In this document: positions 36,011 through 45,330 of the stretch, piece after piece
Layout: each line of letters opens with the position of its first letter
Position numbering within the stretch: position 1 is the first letter of the stretch
Assembly: GCF_039908635.1 (NCBI RefSeq)
Contig: NZ_CP150918.1
Coordinates: forward strand, 4,480,001-4,544,000
Direction of reading: 5' to 3'
DNA from: Pseudomonas purpurea
GTDB taxonomy: Bacteria > Pseudomonadota > Gammaproteobacteria > Pseudomonadales > Pseudomonadaceae
DNA: 64,000 nt
Translations under genes and position numbers: made by a program
Notes under the pieces: generated by a model
Told to the model about the DNA's origin: nothing
Seen by the model: the letters and a program-made list of their open reading frames with translations, nothing else
Database searches by the model: none

Positions 36011-38062
36011 ATGTCCGAGCCACGCAAGATCCTCGTCACCAGCGCCCTGCCCTATGCCAATGGTTCGATTCACCTCGGCCATATGCTTGAGTACATCCAG
36101 ACCGATATGTGGGTGCGCTTCCAGAAGCACCGCGGCAATCAATGCATTTATGTCTGCGCGGACGATGCCCACGGTTCGGCCATCATGCTGCGCGCAGAAA
36201 AAGAAGGCATCACCCCGGAACAACTGATCGCCAACGTCCAGGCTGAACACAGCGCCGACTTTGCCGAGTTCCTGGTGGACTTCGACAACTTCCACTCCAC
36301 TCACGCCGATGAAAACCGTGAGCTGTCGGGCCATATCTACCGGAAGCTGCGCGACGCCGGGCACATTGCCACGCGCTCGATCACGCAGTATTTCGACCCG
36401 GAAAAGAAAATGTTCCTGGCCGACCGCTTCATCAAGGGCACCTGCCCGAAATGCGGCACCGAAGACCAGTACGGCGACAACTGCGAAAAATGCGGCGCGA
36501 CCTACGCACCGACCGACCTGAAGGACCCGAAGTCGGCAATCTCTGGCGCCACCCCGGTGCTCAAGGATTCCCAGCACTTCTTCTTCAAGCTGCCGGACTT
36601 CCAGCAGATGCTGCAGGAATGGACCCGCAGCGGCACCCTGCAAGACGCCGTCGCGAACAAGATCGCCGAATGGCTGGATGTGGGCCTGCAACAGTGGGAC
36701 ATCTCCCGCGATGCGCCGTACTTCGGTTTCGAAATCCCGGACGAGCCGGGCAAGTACTTCTATGTCTGGCTGGACGCGCCAATCGGTTACATGGCGAGCT
36801 TCAAGAACCTCTGCGCACGCCGTCCCGAGCTGGACTTCGATGCGTTCTGGGCCAAGGATTCGACCACCGAGCTGTACCATTTCATCGGCAAGGACATCGT
36901 CAACTTCCACGCCCTGTTCTGGCCAGCCATGCTTGAAGGCGCAGGCTACCGCAAGCCGACCGGCATCAACGTCCACGGCTACCTGACCGTCAACGGCCAG
37001 AAGATGTCCAAGTCCCGAGGCACGTTCATCAAGGCCCGCACGTACCTGGATCACCTGTCGCCGGAATACCTGCGTTACTACTACGCAGCCAAGCTGGGCC
37101 GTGGCGTCGACGACCTGGACCTGAACCTCGAAGACTTCGTGCAGAAGGTCAACTCCGACCTGGTGGGCAAAGTCGTCAACATCGCCAGCCGTTGCGCAGG
37201 TTTCATCCAGAAAGGGAATGCTGGCGTGCTGGTGGCCGGCAATGCCGCGCCAGAACTGACTGAAGCGTTCCTGGCCGCTGCGCCAAGCATCTGCGACGCC
37301 TACGAGGCTCGCGACTTTGCCCGCGCCATGCGCGAGATCATGGGCCTGGCCGACCGTGCCAACGCCTGGATCGCCGACAAGGCGCCGTGGTCACTGAACA
37401 AACAGGAAGGCAAGCACGACGAGGTCCAGGCAATCTGCGCCCTGGGCGTCAACCTGTTCCGCCAGTTAGTGATCTTCCTCAAGCCGGTGCTGCCGTTGCT
37501 GGCCGCCGACGCCGAGGCGTTCCTCAACGTCGCGCCGCTGACCTGGAACGACCACGCGACCCTGCTCAGCAACCATCAGTTGAACGAGTTCAAGCCGCTG
37601 ATGACCCGCATCGACCCGGTAAAAGTGCAAGCCATGACCGACGCCTCCAAGGAAGACCTGGCCGCCAGCCAGACCGACACCGGCGCTGCTGCCCCCCAAG
37701 GCAACGGCGAACTGGCCAAGGACCCGCTCTCGGCCGAGATCGAGTTCGATGCGTTTGCCGCCGTCGACCTGCGCGTAGCCCTGATCCTCAAGGCCGAAGC
37801 CGTGGAAGGCGCGGACAAACTGCTGCGCCTGACCCTGGACATCGGTGACGAGCAACGCAACGTGTTCTCCGGCATCAAGAGCGCCTACCCGGACCCGGCC
37901 AAGCTTGAAGGTCGCCTGACGATGATGATCGCCAACCTCAAGCCGCGCAAAATGCGCTTCGGGATCTCCGAAGGCATGGTCATGGCAGCCGGCCCTGGTG
38001 GCGAAGAAATCTACCTGTTGAGCCCCGACAGCGGCGCCAAGCCGGGTCAGCGCATCAAGTAA
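36011..38062 (+). CDS. metG: Methionyl-tRNA synthetase
   Basis: 683 residues, dimeric long form. The class I HIGH motif is in [12 protein letters not shown]; the zinc knuckle has [18 protein letters not shown]; the KMSKS loop is [13 protein letters not shown]-terminal EMAP/tRNA-binding domain begins near [20 protein letters not shown] and ends in [14 protein letters not shown]. It charges initiator and elongator tRNA-Met in the cytoplasm. Essential gene, intact here. Confidence 0.98.
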   Translation: MSEPRKILVTSALPYANGSIHLGHMLEYIQTDMWVRFQKHRGNQCIYVCADDAHGSAIMLRAEKEGITPEQLIANVQAEHSADFAEFLVDFDNFHSTHADENRELSGHIYRKLRDAGHIATRSITQYFDPEKKMFLADRFIKGTCPKCGTEDQYGDNCEKCGATYAPTDLKDPKSAISGATPVLKDSQHFFFKLPDFQQMLQEWTRSGTLQDAVANKIAEWLDVGLQQWDISRDAPYFGFEIPDEPGKYFYVWLDAPIGYMASFKNLCARRPELDFDAFWAKDSTTELYHFIGKDIVNFHALFWPAMLEGAGYRKPTGINVHGYLTVNGQKMSKSRGTFIKARTYLDHLSPEYLRYYYAAKLGRGVDDLDLNLEDFVQKVNSDLVGKVVNIASRCAGFIQKGNAGVLVAGNAAPELTEAFLAAAPSICDAYEARDFARAMREIMGLADRANAWIADKAPWSLNKQEGKHDEVQAICALGVNLFRQLVIFLKPVLPLLAADAEAFLNVAPLTWNDHATLLSNHQLNEFKPLMTRIDPVKVQAMTDASKEDLAASQTDTGAAAPQGNGELAKDPLSAEIEFDAFAAVDLRVALILKAEAVEGADKLLRLTLDIGDEQRNVFSGIKSAYPDPAKLEGRLTMMIANLKPRKMRFGISEGMVMAAGPGGEEIYLLSPDSGAKPGQRIK

Positions 38063-38080
38063 ATCGCCTGGCTGGACCGA

Positions 38081-38117
38081 TCCCACCGTCGCGTTGATTC
38101 GCGGCGGTGGGATTTTC
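38081..38117 (+). terminator. metG terminator
   Basis: A 13-bp stem TCCCACCGTCGCG/CGCGGCGGTGGGA with one G-U pair, then TTTTC. Confidence 0.82.
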
Positions 38118-38181
38118 ATATCTGCCTTGCCGGATACTGCCTAATCTTCAAGAACAGGTCCCTCGCTCAACCGGCACGCCC

Positions 38182-38769
38182 ATGACCGATATTCTGCTTA
38201 CGCTCATCAGCACCGCCCTGATCAATAACTTCCTGTTGCAGTGGCCGCTGGGCGTCGATCCGATGGTGCAGGCAACCCGCGAGCCGGCGACCGAACGGCG
38301 CCAGGTCCACGCCTTGGGCATTGCGACCACAGGCCTGATGCTGCTCAGTGGTGTGCTGGGCTATGCCGCTTATCATTGGCTGCTCATCCCCTTGGGGCTG
38401 GCGTCTCTGCACCTGCTGGTGTTTTTGCCGCTGAGCGTGCTGCTGATCAAGCCATTGCTGAGTGTATTGGCGCAGGCTTTGCCGCCGTTACCGTTCAGCG
38501 GTCTGTGGCCCTTGCTGCTGGGCAATGCCGGTGTGCTGGGGCTGAGCCTGCTCAACCTGCAAAATGACAAGGGTTTTGGCGATCACGCCGCACTGAGCCT
38601 CGGCGCCGGGCTGGGTTTCTGGCTGGTGCTGAGCCTGTTCAGCGACCTGCGTCAGCGCACTCTCAACAACGATGTGCCCCTGCCCTTTCGTGGCCTGCCG
38701 ATCGATCTGATCAGCGCCGGACTGATCGCAGTGGCATTTCTCAGTTTCAGCGGACTGATCAAAACATGA
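38182..38769 (+). CDS. rsxA: Rnf complex membrane subunit A (RsxA-type)
   Basis: 195 residues from [20 protein letters not shown], matching the about 193-residue RnfA/RsxA length. Six TM helices; the conserved [13 protein letters not shown] replaces the classical NNFVL motif. RnfA with RnfE forms the membrane core, which in other bacteria binds an intramembrane [2Fe-2S] cluster; the usual Cys at the helix centre is not evident. It overlaps rnfB by 4 bases (ATGA). In the RNF/RSX complex, electron flow is coupled to ion flux or SoxR reduction. Confidence 0.85.
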   Translation: MTDILLTLISTALINNFLLQWPLGVDPMVQATREPATERRQVHALGIATTGLMLLSGVLGYAAYHWLLIPLGLASLHLLVFLPLSVLLIKPLLSVLAQALPPLPFSGLWPLLLGNAGVLGLSLLNLQNDKGFGDHAALSLGAGLGFWLVLSLFSDLRQRTLNNDVPLPFRGLPIDLISAGLIAVAFLSFSGLIKT

Positions 38770-39980
38770 GTCTGATTCAACGCATCGACGCACTCCTGCC
38801 GCAGACCCAATGCGGCAAGTGCGGCCACCCCGGATGCAAACCCTACGCCGAGGGCATTGCCAGCGGCGAGGCGATCAACAAGTGCCCACCGGGCGGTGCC
38901 GAGACCATCTCGGCATTGGCCGAACTGCTCAACATTCCGGTGCTGGAACTCGACATCAGCCGGGGCTCGGCACCGGCGCAAATTGCGTTCATCCGTGAAG
39001 CCGAATGCATTGGCTGCACCAAGTGCATTCAGGCCTGCCCGATCGATGCGATTGTCGGCGCGGCAAAACTGATGCACACGGTGATCATCGACGAGTGCAC
39101 CGGTTGCGACCTGTGCGTGGCGCCTTGCCCGGTCGACTGCATCGAAATGCACCCGCTGCCCTTGGCAGACATCGTTCCGATTGTCGGCGGCCTGGCCACC
39201 CGCGTTGAAGAACAACGAGCAAGAACCCTCAAACGCGATCACGCCCGCCAACGCTTCGAACAGCGCAACGCACGCCTGCGTCGCGAAGAAGAACAGAAAC
39301 AGGCGGACCGTCTGGCCCGTGCGCAAAAAGCGGCTCAGCCTAACGAAGCCAACAGCAACCCGGTGCAGGACGCCATTTCCCGGGTTCAGGCACAAAAAGC
39401 CGCAGCCGCAGACGCGGCGCTGAAAAAAGCCAAGATCGACGTGGCAATGAGCCGAGCGCAATTGCACAAATCACTGAAAGCCTTCGGCCATCCGCCGACC
39501 TTCGAGCAACAATCGCAGTTGATCCTGCTTCAGCAGCAGTTCGAAGCGGCCGAGCAAGCCTTGGCCCTTCTTGAGAGCGCGGCTCCCCTCGCCCCAGTGC
39601 AAACGAGCGCGCCCGCCAAGGACGCCGAACTCAAACGGGCGAAAATCCAACTGGCGATGCGCCGCGCCGAACTGAAAAAAGCCCAGCTCAGTGAAGCACC
39701 AGTCGAGCAATTGAACGCCCTGAGCGCTGCGCTGGCACACGCCGAGCAGGCGCTGCACGAGGCCGAGGATGCCAGCGGCAAGCCTGCACCAGACCTGGTT
39801 CGCGTCGAGAAGCGTCCCATCGACGCTCAACTGCGGCAGTTGAAAACCGAACTGGCCTACGCCCGCGCCGACCTCAGCAAACTGGAGCGACAACCTCATA
39901 CCCCGGCCGAACTCATGACCAAGGCCCGTGAGCGGCTCACTGAGGCGCAACGTCAGGTGGACGCCCATGTCAGCCCTTGA
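38766..39980 (+). CDS. rnfB: Rnf complex ferredoxin subunit B with a long repeat-bearing tail
   Basis: 404 residues. The N-terminal [4Fe-4S] site has Cys16, Cys19, Cys24 and Cys40 ([12 protein letters not shown]...NKCPPGG). Two ferredoxin clusters follow in [16 protein letters not shown] and [16 protein letters not shown]. The usual N-terminal membrane helix of RnfB is absent. From about residue 150 there is a long charged helical tail, in which [14 protein letters not shown] (about 220), [14 protein letters not shown] (about 288) and [14 protein letters not shown] (about 354) are diverged copies of one motif spaced about 66 residues apart. Such tails are more typical of RnfC, which is missing here. 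Confidence 0.88.
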   Translation: MSLIQRIDALLPQTQCGKCGHPGCKPYAEGIASGEAINKCPPGGAETISALAELLNIPVLELDISRGSAPAQIAFIREAECIGCTKCIQACPIDAIVGAAKLMHTVIIDECTGCDLCVAPCPVDCIEMHPLPLADIVPIVGGLATRVEEQRARTLKRDHARQRFEQRNARLRREEEQKQADRLARAQKAAQPNEANSNPVQDAISRVQAQKAAAADAALKKAKIDVAMSRAQLHKSLKAFGHPPTFEQQSQLILLQQQFEAAEQALALLESAAPLAPVQTSAPAKDAELKRAKIQLAMRRAELKKAQLSEAPVEQLNALSAALAHAEQALHEAEDASGKPAPDLVRVEKRPIDAQLRQLKTELAYARADLSKLERQPHTPAELMTKARERLTEAQRQVDAHVSP

Positions 39981-40959
39981 ACCGGTCGACGAACGCCTTC
40001 AGCAGGCGATGCAGCGAGTGCTGCTGGCCACGCTGCCGGGCATGCTGGTGCTGTTCTGGGTATCGGGTTGGGGTGTTTTGATCAATCTGCTGCTGGCGGG
40101 CAGCAGTGCACTGGCGGCTGAGGCGCTGGTCCTGCGGCTACGAAAACGCGCCCTCATGCCGTCACTGAGCGACGGCAGTGCACTGGTCAGTGCAACGTTA
40201 CTGGCGCTGGCCCTGCCGCCCTATTGCCCGTGGTGGCTGACGGTGAGTGCTGCGGCATCCGCGATGTTTTTCGGCAAACACCTTTACGGTGGCGTCGGTA
40301 AAAACCCGTTCAACCCGGCAATGCTCGGTTTTGCGCTGATGCTGGTGTGCTTCCCCCAGCAGATGACCCACTGGCCAGCGTCCCACGGGATGGACCTGTC
40401 GGGCGGCCTGCAACAGATTTTCGGCATTCACTTGAACGATCAGCCCGACGCCTGGGTTCAAGCGACAGCGCTGGACAGCCTGCACATCAACAAAAGCCTG
40501 ACCATGGATGAACTGTTCGCCGGCAATCCGGCGTTCGGTCACCTGGGCGGCAAAGGCATCGAATGGGTGAACCTGGCCTTTCTCGCCGGCGGCCTCTGGC
40601 TGTTACAACAACGCGTGTTCAGCTGGCATGCACCGGTCGGCATGCTGGGTAGCCTGTTCATCATCAGCTTGGTGTGCTGGAACGGTTCGGGCTCCGATTC
40701 TCACGGCTCACCTCTGTTTCATCTGCTGACGGGGGCGACCATGCTGGGGGCGTTCTTTATCGCGACAGAACCGGTGTCCGGGGCAAAGAGCCCCAGAGCC
40801 CGGTTGTTGTTCGGCGCCGGCGTAGGCCTGTTGACCTACCTGATCCGTACGTGGGGCGGATACCCTGACGGGGTGGCATTCGCCGTGCTGTTGATGAACC
40901 TCGGCGTGCCGGCCCTGGAGCGCCTCGTTGCCACCCGGCCTGAGGCGTCCTCGCCATGA
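39967..40959 (+). CDS. rnfD: Rnf complex membrane subunit D
   Basis: 330 residues from [20 protein letters not shown], starting inside the end of rnfB. About nine TM helices. [15 protein letters not shown] is the conserved family stretch, and Thr of [12 protein letters not shown] is the site where FMN is covalently attached in RnfD/NqrB. It is the direct neighbour of rnfB with no rnfC in between. It forms part of the membrane ion-translocating core. Confidence 0.9.
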   Translation: MSALEPVDERLQQAMQRVLLATLPGMLVLFWVSGWGVLINLLLAGSSALAAEALVLRLRKRALMPSLSDGSALVSATLLALALPPYCPWWLTVSAAASAMFFGKHLYGGVGKNPFNPAMLGFALMLVCFPQQMTHWPASHGMDLSGGLQQIFGIHLNDQPDAWVQATALDSLHINKSLTMDELFAGNPAFGHLGGKGIEWVNLAFLAGGLWLLQQRVFSWHAPVGMLGSLFIISLVCWNGSGSDSHGSPLFHLLTGATMLGAFFIATEPVSGAKSPRARLLFGAGVGLLTYLIRTWGGYPDGVAFAVLLMNLGVPALERLVATRPEASSP

Positions 40960-41561
40960 ACCGCACACGTAGCGTGTTGATTCTGGTACTGATCATCGCC
41001 GTGGGCGGTGCTGCGATCTACGTTCTGCAACAGAGCCTGGCACCGCGTATTTCTGCCGAGCAACGCCTGATCGAAAGTCGCCGCCTGCTGGACATGCTCC
41101 CAGTCGGCAGCTACGACAATCAACCGCTGGACCATCCGCTGACGCTCAAGGCCCCCTCGCTGGCCAACAGCACATTGCTGGAGGGTTATCTGGCGAGCGT
41201 TGCGGGTAAAACCAGCGCGGTCATTCTGCGCAGCCAGACCCTCGGCTACGTCGGAACAATCGAACTGTTGATCGTGATTGATGCCAAGGGCAAGTTGCTC
41301 GGCGTCAAAACCCTGCGGCAATCGGAAACCCCGGGGCTGGGTGGGAAAATCGCCGCGCAACCCAATGGCTGGCTTCAGGGCTTCTTTGGCAAATCGCGCA
41401 ACGATCCACCGGACAGCGGCTGGGCCTTGAAGAAAGATCAGGGGCAATTCGATCAGATGGCCGGTGCGACGGTCACCTCGCGAGCAGTGATCAACGCCAT
41501 CCACGATGCGTTACGCTACTTCGACGAACATCAGGCCCAATGGATCGAGAGCACCCCGTGA
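40956..41561 (+). CDS. rnfG: Rnf complex periplasmic flavin subunit G
   Basis: 201 residues. One N-terminal TM helix (VLILVLIIAVGGAAIYVLQ) and a periplasmic FMN-binding domain with the covalent FMN threonine in QMAGATVTSRAV. Conserved TLRQSETPGLG is also visible. Overlaps rnfD by 4 bases. It passes electrons through a periplasmic flavin in the family. Confidence 0.92.
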   Translation: MNRTRSVLILVLIIAVGGAAIYVLQQSLAPRISAEQRLIESRRLLDMLPVGSYDNQPLDHPLTLKAPSLANSTLLEGYLASVAGKTSAVILRSQTLGYVGTIELLIVIDAKGKLLGVKTLRQSETPGLGGKIAAQPNGWLQGFFGKSRNDPPDSGWALKKDQGQFDQMAGATVTSRAVINAIHDALRYFDEHQAQWIESTP

Positions 41562-42124
41562 ACAGATCATCGGCACTGCAGCACTCGCTGGTTCTCGCCC
41601 CGTTGATTGGCGCCAGCGACTCGCTGGGCAAGGCTGTAACGCTGTGGCTGATGTCCGTACTGGTCATCAGCCTGTACGGGCTGAAGATGAGCGTGCTGCG
41701 GCCGCGAATGGTTCCAGGCTTGCTGTTGATCACCAGCCTTCTACTGGCCGCGCTGCTGACGGGCCTCGCAGCACTGGCGCTACAGGCCTGGGCCTACGAA
41801 CTGCACAAAGCGCTGGGAATCTACGTGGGGTTGATCGCCCTGCAATGCGTGGTGCTGGAGCACAACGGGTTTTTCCAGCAACCCCGACGGCTTCGACTGG
41901 CCGGCCTGTTTGGCGCCCTGATGCTCAGCCTGGGCCTGCTGCGCGAGGTTATCGGCAACGCCTCGTTGGGCCATGACTTTATACCGGCACTGCTCGGAAA
42001 CGGCGGGTTGTTCAGCGCCGATGGTGGCCTGCACATGGCAACCCTGGCGCCCGGCGGTTTTATCCTGCTGGGCCTGCTCATCGCTGCAAAACAGGCCTGG
42101 ACTGGCGCCTCCCAATCACACTGA
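41558..42124 (+). CDS. rnfE: Rnf complex membrane subunit E
   Basis: 188 residues from a GTG overlapping the rnfG stop; an ATG at 41540 is an alternative. Six TM helices with GASDSLGKAVTLWL and LGIYVGLIALQCVVLE, homologous to RnfA. It pairs with RnfA in the membrane core. The next gene, nth, follows after 25 bases, the usual rnf-nth order. Confidence 0.88.
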   Translation: MNRSSALQHSLVLAPLIGASDSLGKAVTLWLMSVLVISLYGLKMSVLRPRMVPGLLLITSLLLAALLTGLAALALQAWAYELHKALGIYVGLIALQCVVLEHNGFFQQPRRLRLAGLFGALMLSLGLLREVIGNASLGHDFIPALLGNGGLFSADGGLHMATLAPGGFILLGLLIAAKQAWTGASQSH

Positions 42125-42149
42125 CTGGCTTCAAGGAAATGCTCTGCCC

Positions 42150-42788
42150 ATGAATGCTGCAAAACGCCTGGAAATTTTCCGCAGGTTTCACGAAGACAAC
42201 CCGGAACCTAAAACCGAGCTGGCCTACGCCTCTGCGTTTGAGCTGCTGATCGCAGTCATTCTCTCGGCGCAGTCCACCGACGTCGGCGTCAACAAGGCGA
42301 CTGCAAAACTGTTCCCTGTCGCCAACACCCCGGCGGCCATCCATGCGCTCGGTGTAGAAGGCTTGTCCGACTACATCAAGACCATCGGCCTGTTCAACAG
42401 CAAAGCCAAAAATGTGATTGAAACCTGCCGATTACTGGTCGAACGCCACGGTGGTGAAGTACCGCAAACCCGCGAAGAACTGGAAGCACTGCCCGGCGTT
42501 GGCAGGAAGACTGCGAACGTGGTCCTCAATACCGCGTTTCGTCAGCTGACCATGGCGGTCGACACCCATATCTTTCGGGTCAGTAACCGCATCGGCCTGG
42601 CGCCTGGAAAAAACGTGGTGGAAGTAGAGCAGAAGTTAATGAAGTTCGTCCCCAGGCAATACCTGCTGGACGCCCATCACTGGCTCATCCTTCACGGACG
42701 TTATGTGTGTCTGGCCCGCAAGCCTCGCTGTGGCAGCTGTCGGATAGAAGACCTGTGCGAATACAAGGAAAAGACTTCCGACGATTGA
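42150..42788 (+). CDS. nth: Endonuclease III
   Basis: 212 residues from MNAAKRLEIFRRFHEDNPEP. The helix-hairpin-helix reads LEALPGVGRKTANVVLN with catalytic Lys, and the catalytic Asp is in AVDTHIFRVSNRIG. The [4Fe-4S] cluster is bound by Cys residues in CLARKPRCGSCRIEDLC. It removes oxidised pyrimidines from DNA and cuts abasic sites. Last gene of the rnf operon. Confidence 0.97.
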   Translation: MNAAKRLEIFRRFHEDNPEPKTELAYASAFELLIAVILSAQSTDVGVNKATAKLFPVANTPAAIHALGVEGLSDYIKTIGLFNSKAKNVIETCRLLVERHGGEVPQTREELEALPGVGRKTANVVLNTAFRQLTMAVDTHIFRVSNRIGLAPGKNVVEVEQKLMKFVPRQYLLDAHHWLILHGRYVCLARKPRCGSCRIEDLCEYKEKTSDD

Positions 42789-42895
42789 GGCGCTATAGCG
42801 TTTATTGATGTACCGATTGAAAAAATCTTTTTTACCCGCCAGGAGATTGTCGCTATAAGGAGCCCCAACGGCAGTCTTAGTCTGGAGTTAACCTT

Positions 42896-43075
42896 ATGAG
42901 CACTGACAAAGAACAACTGGACGTAGAAGACGACTTCACCCCTGTTGAGACCGATGACGCCGAGCCTGTGGTGGAAGTAGCCAAGACCAACCTGAGCAAA
43001 CGTCGCACCATCGACAACCTGCTGGAGGAGCGCCGCTTGCAGAAGCAATTGGCCGACTACGATTTTGACCTGTAA
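42896..43075 (+). CDS. Small acidic PA3496-type putative envelope-integrity protein
   Basis: 59 residues, MSTDKEQLDVEDDFTPVETD and ending LEERRLQKQLADYDFDL. Acidic N-terminal half and a charged helical C-terminus; no signal peptide or TM. It has its own leader of about 107 bases after nth and a strong terminator. It matches the small protein that follows nth in Pseudomonas, as I recall; the function is poorly known. Confidence 0.8.
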   Translation: MSTDKEQLDVEDDFTPVETDDAEPVVEVAKTNLSKRRTIDNLLEERRLQKQLADYDFDL

Positions 43076-43080
43076 GACGT

Positions 43081-43106
43081 AAAAGCCTCCCGAAACGGAG
43101 GCTTTT
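43081..43106 (+). terminator. Terminator of the small envelope gene
   Basis: AAAAGCCTCC/GGAGGCTTTT with a 6-nt loop and trailing T run, 5 bases after the stop. Confidence 0.92.
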
Positions 43107-43262
43107 TACCAGGCGCTGCGGCCCGGCTCCGGTTTCGCTGCGTTATTGCTCGATTTCCAGCGGTGAAGCTGAGCGACTCACCGATCACTGCAAGGTGGTA
43201 TCAGCCACTGCTCACGCCGACAGGCATATCCGATGACTGTCCTTGCCTCTGGAGCGCCGGAC

Positions 43263-43889
43263 TCACACCAGCCCATTACGCTGTGCCAGTTCGATCAGGT
43301 CAACCAGCGAGCGCGCATTGAGTTTCAGTAACAAGCGTGTCTTGTAAGTACTGACGGTCTTGTTACTGAGAAACATGCCATCGGCAATCTCCTTATTGGT
43401 TTTCCCACGAGCCAATTGTTGCAACACCATCATTTCCCGGCCGGACAACCTGTCCACCATGTCGGCCTCGCTGGCATTCCCCAAGCTTGAACGCACGGTG
43501 TGCAAGGCCTGATTCGGAAAGTAACTGTATCCCGAGAGTACGGCTTTGATTGCACTGAGCAACTCCGTGAGGTCCTGCTGTTTACAGACATACCCTGCCG
43601 CACCGGCCTGCATGCAACGCATTGAGAAATGACCGGGCGCCTGAGACGTCAACACCAGCAACTTCAAAGGTGTGGCAGTAGAAGTCAGCCGCGCGATAAC
43701 CTCAAGCCCATCCAGTTTGGGGATACCAATATCCAGAATAACAATATCCGGCATATGTTCACGGGCAAGTTGTAACGCATCAACGCCATTATCCGTCTCT
43801 GCAATCACTTCGTAGCCATGACGCTCCATCAGCATGCGCACAGCAAGACGAATGACGGGGTGATCGTCTACGATCAGCACTTTATTCAT
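43263..43889 (-). CDS. Orphan response regulator, NarL/LuxR type
   Basis: 208 residues from MNKVLIVDDHPVIRLAVRML. The receiver has phospho-Asp in IVILDIGIPKLDG and switch Lys in GYVCKQQDLTELL; the output is a LuxR-type HTH (LSGREMMVLQQLARGKTNKEI, NKTVSTYKTRLLLKL). The layout is BvgA/EvgA-like. No sensor kinase gene is adjacent, so its partner must be elsewhere. It is followed upstream by a long low-GC intergenic region. Confidence 0.9.
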   Translation of the reverse strand: MNKVLIVDDHPVIRLAVRMLMERHGYEVIAETDNGVDALQLAREHMPDIVILDIGIPKLDGLEVIARLTSTATPLKLLVLTSQAPGHFSMRCMQAGAAGYVCKQQDLTELLSAIKAVLSGYSYFPNQALHTVRSSLGNASEADMVDRLSGREMMVLQQLARGKTNKEIADGMFLSNKTVSTYKTRLLLKLNARSLVDLIELAQRNGLV

Positions 43890-44474
43890 GGGCAAGTCCA
43901 GTTTCGCTGTTCGATTTTTTAGAGCCCGCACAATAGCCTAGTCGTTTCACCCATGGCATGCTGCTTCGACCGGCCACCCTCACCGAAAGACAATTCCTAC
44001 AAGCAACACGGATTCGCCCTACAAGAAATCGCAAAAAACAATGTGCCTAAAAATTAAGATGCTCACGCTTCCAGCACCGAGAAACTTTTTTTGTATCACG
44101 CGACGTTGCACAACCCTGCGAAAATCTACCCCCCGCCTCACCAAAAACTCGCCAATAGTCTATCGTCAGATAATAATCACCATTCAACATCAGCAACACC
44201 CTTACCCAGAGTATAAAGTTCACAACAACACTCAGCTCACAGCCTCCACTGCAACCCGCGTGTCGATAAAACAGCACCTGCACGCTGTAACATGCGCGCA
44301 CTGTTCATCCAAAACGTAAATCAAAATAAACCAACTCACATTAAAAACCACATTCACGCACATCAAACGTCAAAATACCATTTACACTCACACTACAACT
44401 GCAACTGCCCAGCACATCAACCAACCCAGGACAATCAATCCTATAGAATAGAAAAGTTTTAATGAGTAACCGAC
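43890..44474. other. Low-GC intergenic region
   Basis: About 585 bases, visibly AT-richer than the chromosome around it, without a credible gene: short frames lack ribosome sites and conserved sequence. It must hold promoters for the orphan regulator (leftward) and for the unknown membrane protein (rightward). No repeat or integrase remnant is visible. Confidence 0.5.
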
Positions 44475-45179
44475 ATGATAAAACATCAGAGAAAAATCAC
44501 TAACCCCATGACCATCATTGCCATTTTTGCGGCAATATCTGAAACATCGGCAGCCGTATCACTTCCCTTTCTCGACGACGAAGAACGAGAAATCTACATT
44601 TGGTTCCTCATCAGCTTTCCTTTTTACTTGTTACTACTTTTCTTCGTCACCCTTAACTTCAACTACAAGTCGCTGTACGCCCCTTCAGACTTCGAAAAGA
44701 GCAAGCAATTTATAAAAGTTATCGATGAAGCCAGTCGCACAGAGAAAGAAAAACTTAAAGAAACCGCTAATGGCCGATGTAGAAACAACCGAGCCGAAAC
44801 GAAAAAGCACACTAAAAACAGCACCAACACAGCACCGTCAGACGACGTTCCCATTCACGGACAATCCCCACCCGAGGAGATAGCACTCACCATGAATGCA
44901 ACCCCCCAGCAAACCCTGAGGATTGCGGGAAAACTTAATCACCTTCAGTTTATTGATGTGCGACAACTACGTAACAAGAAGGAGCTTGACCATGTAATGA
45001 CGAAAAACCGACAACAGCGAGAAACAACTCATGGCATCATTGTATTCATCACCGATAGCAAGACAGACCGTGCCTTCAACAAGTCGACACTCAAGAGCTA
45101 CCCACGCAACGACAGAGGCGCTAAAGATGCCTACATGATCTACAGCCTGAGAAAGCTGACAATGACCGTTATTGACTAG
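44475..45179 (+). CDS. Unknown two-TM membrane protein, low GC
   Basis: 234 residues. Two hydrophobic segments (TIIAIFAAISETSAAVSLPF and YIWFLISFPFYLLLLFFVTL) are followed by LNFNYKSLYAPSDFEKSKQF, a Lys/Thr-rich linker and a compact C-terminal domain of about 80 residues containing THGIIVFITDSK and KDAYMIYSLRKLTMTVID. I recall the N-terminal pattern (two helices then LNFN..LYAPSDF) from other uncharacterised bacterial membrane proteins with variable C-termini, but I cannot name the family. Base composition and codon use differ sharply from the neighbours, suggesting horizontal transfer. The ribosome site is weak. Confidence 0.65.
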   Translation: MIKHQRKITNPMTIIAIFAAISETSAAVSLPFLDDEEREIYIWFLISFPFYLLLLFFVTLNFNYKSLYAPSDFEKSKQFIKVIDEASRTEKEKLKETANGRCRNNRAETKKHTKNSTNTAPSDDVPIHGQSPPEEIALTMNATPQQTLRIAGKLNHLQFIDVRQLRNKKELDHVMTKNRQQRETTHGIIVFITDSKTDRAFNKSTLKSYPRNDRGAKDAYMIYSLRKLTMTVID

Positions 45180-45282
45180 CGTTGACCTGGACGACGACGC
45201 TCGCCGTAGAGACCTGAACAACAGGAAGGAAAGTTTTGATTCGAATGCAACGATTCAGCGGCAACTCTGAGTTTGAATCGGC

Positions 45283-45309
45283 CATGACCCTGTTTGAAGC
45301 AGGGTCATG
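45283..45309 (-). terminator. Hairpin after argG
   Basis: Perfect 10-bp arms CATGACCCTG/CAGGGTCATG with a 7-nt loop, 22 bases past the argG stop. No U-run, so its termination strength is uncertain. Confidence 0.55.
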
Positions 45310-45330
45310 GCATCACTCAGGTCAAGGGAC

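Noticed and set aside
38182..38769. RnfA might instead be a standalone membrane protein
   Set aside because: Length, six TM helices and overlapping operon context with rnfB/D/G/E fit RnfA, although the Cys of the intramembrane cluster is not evident.
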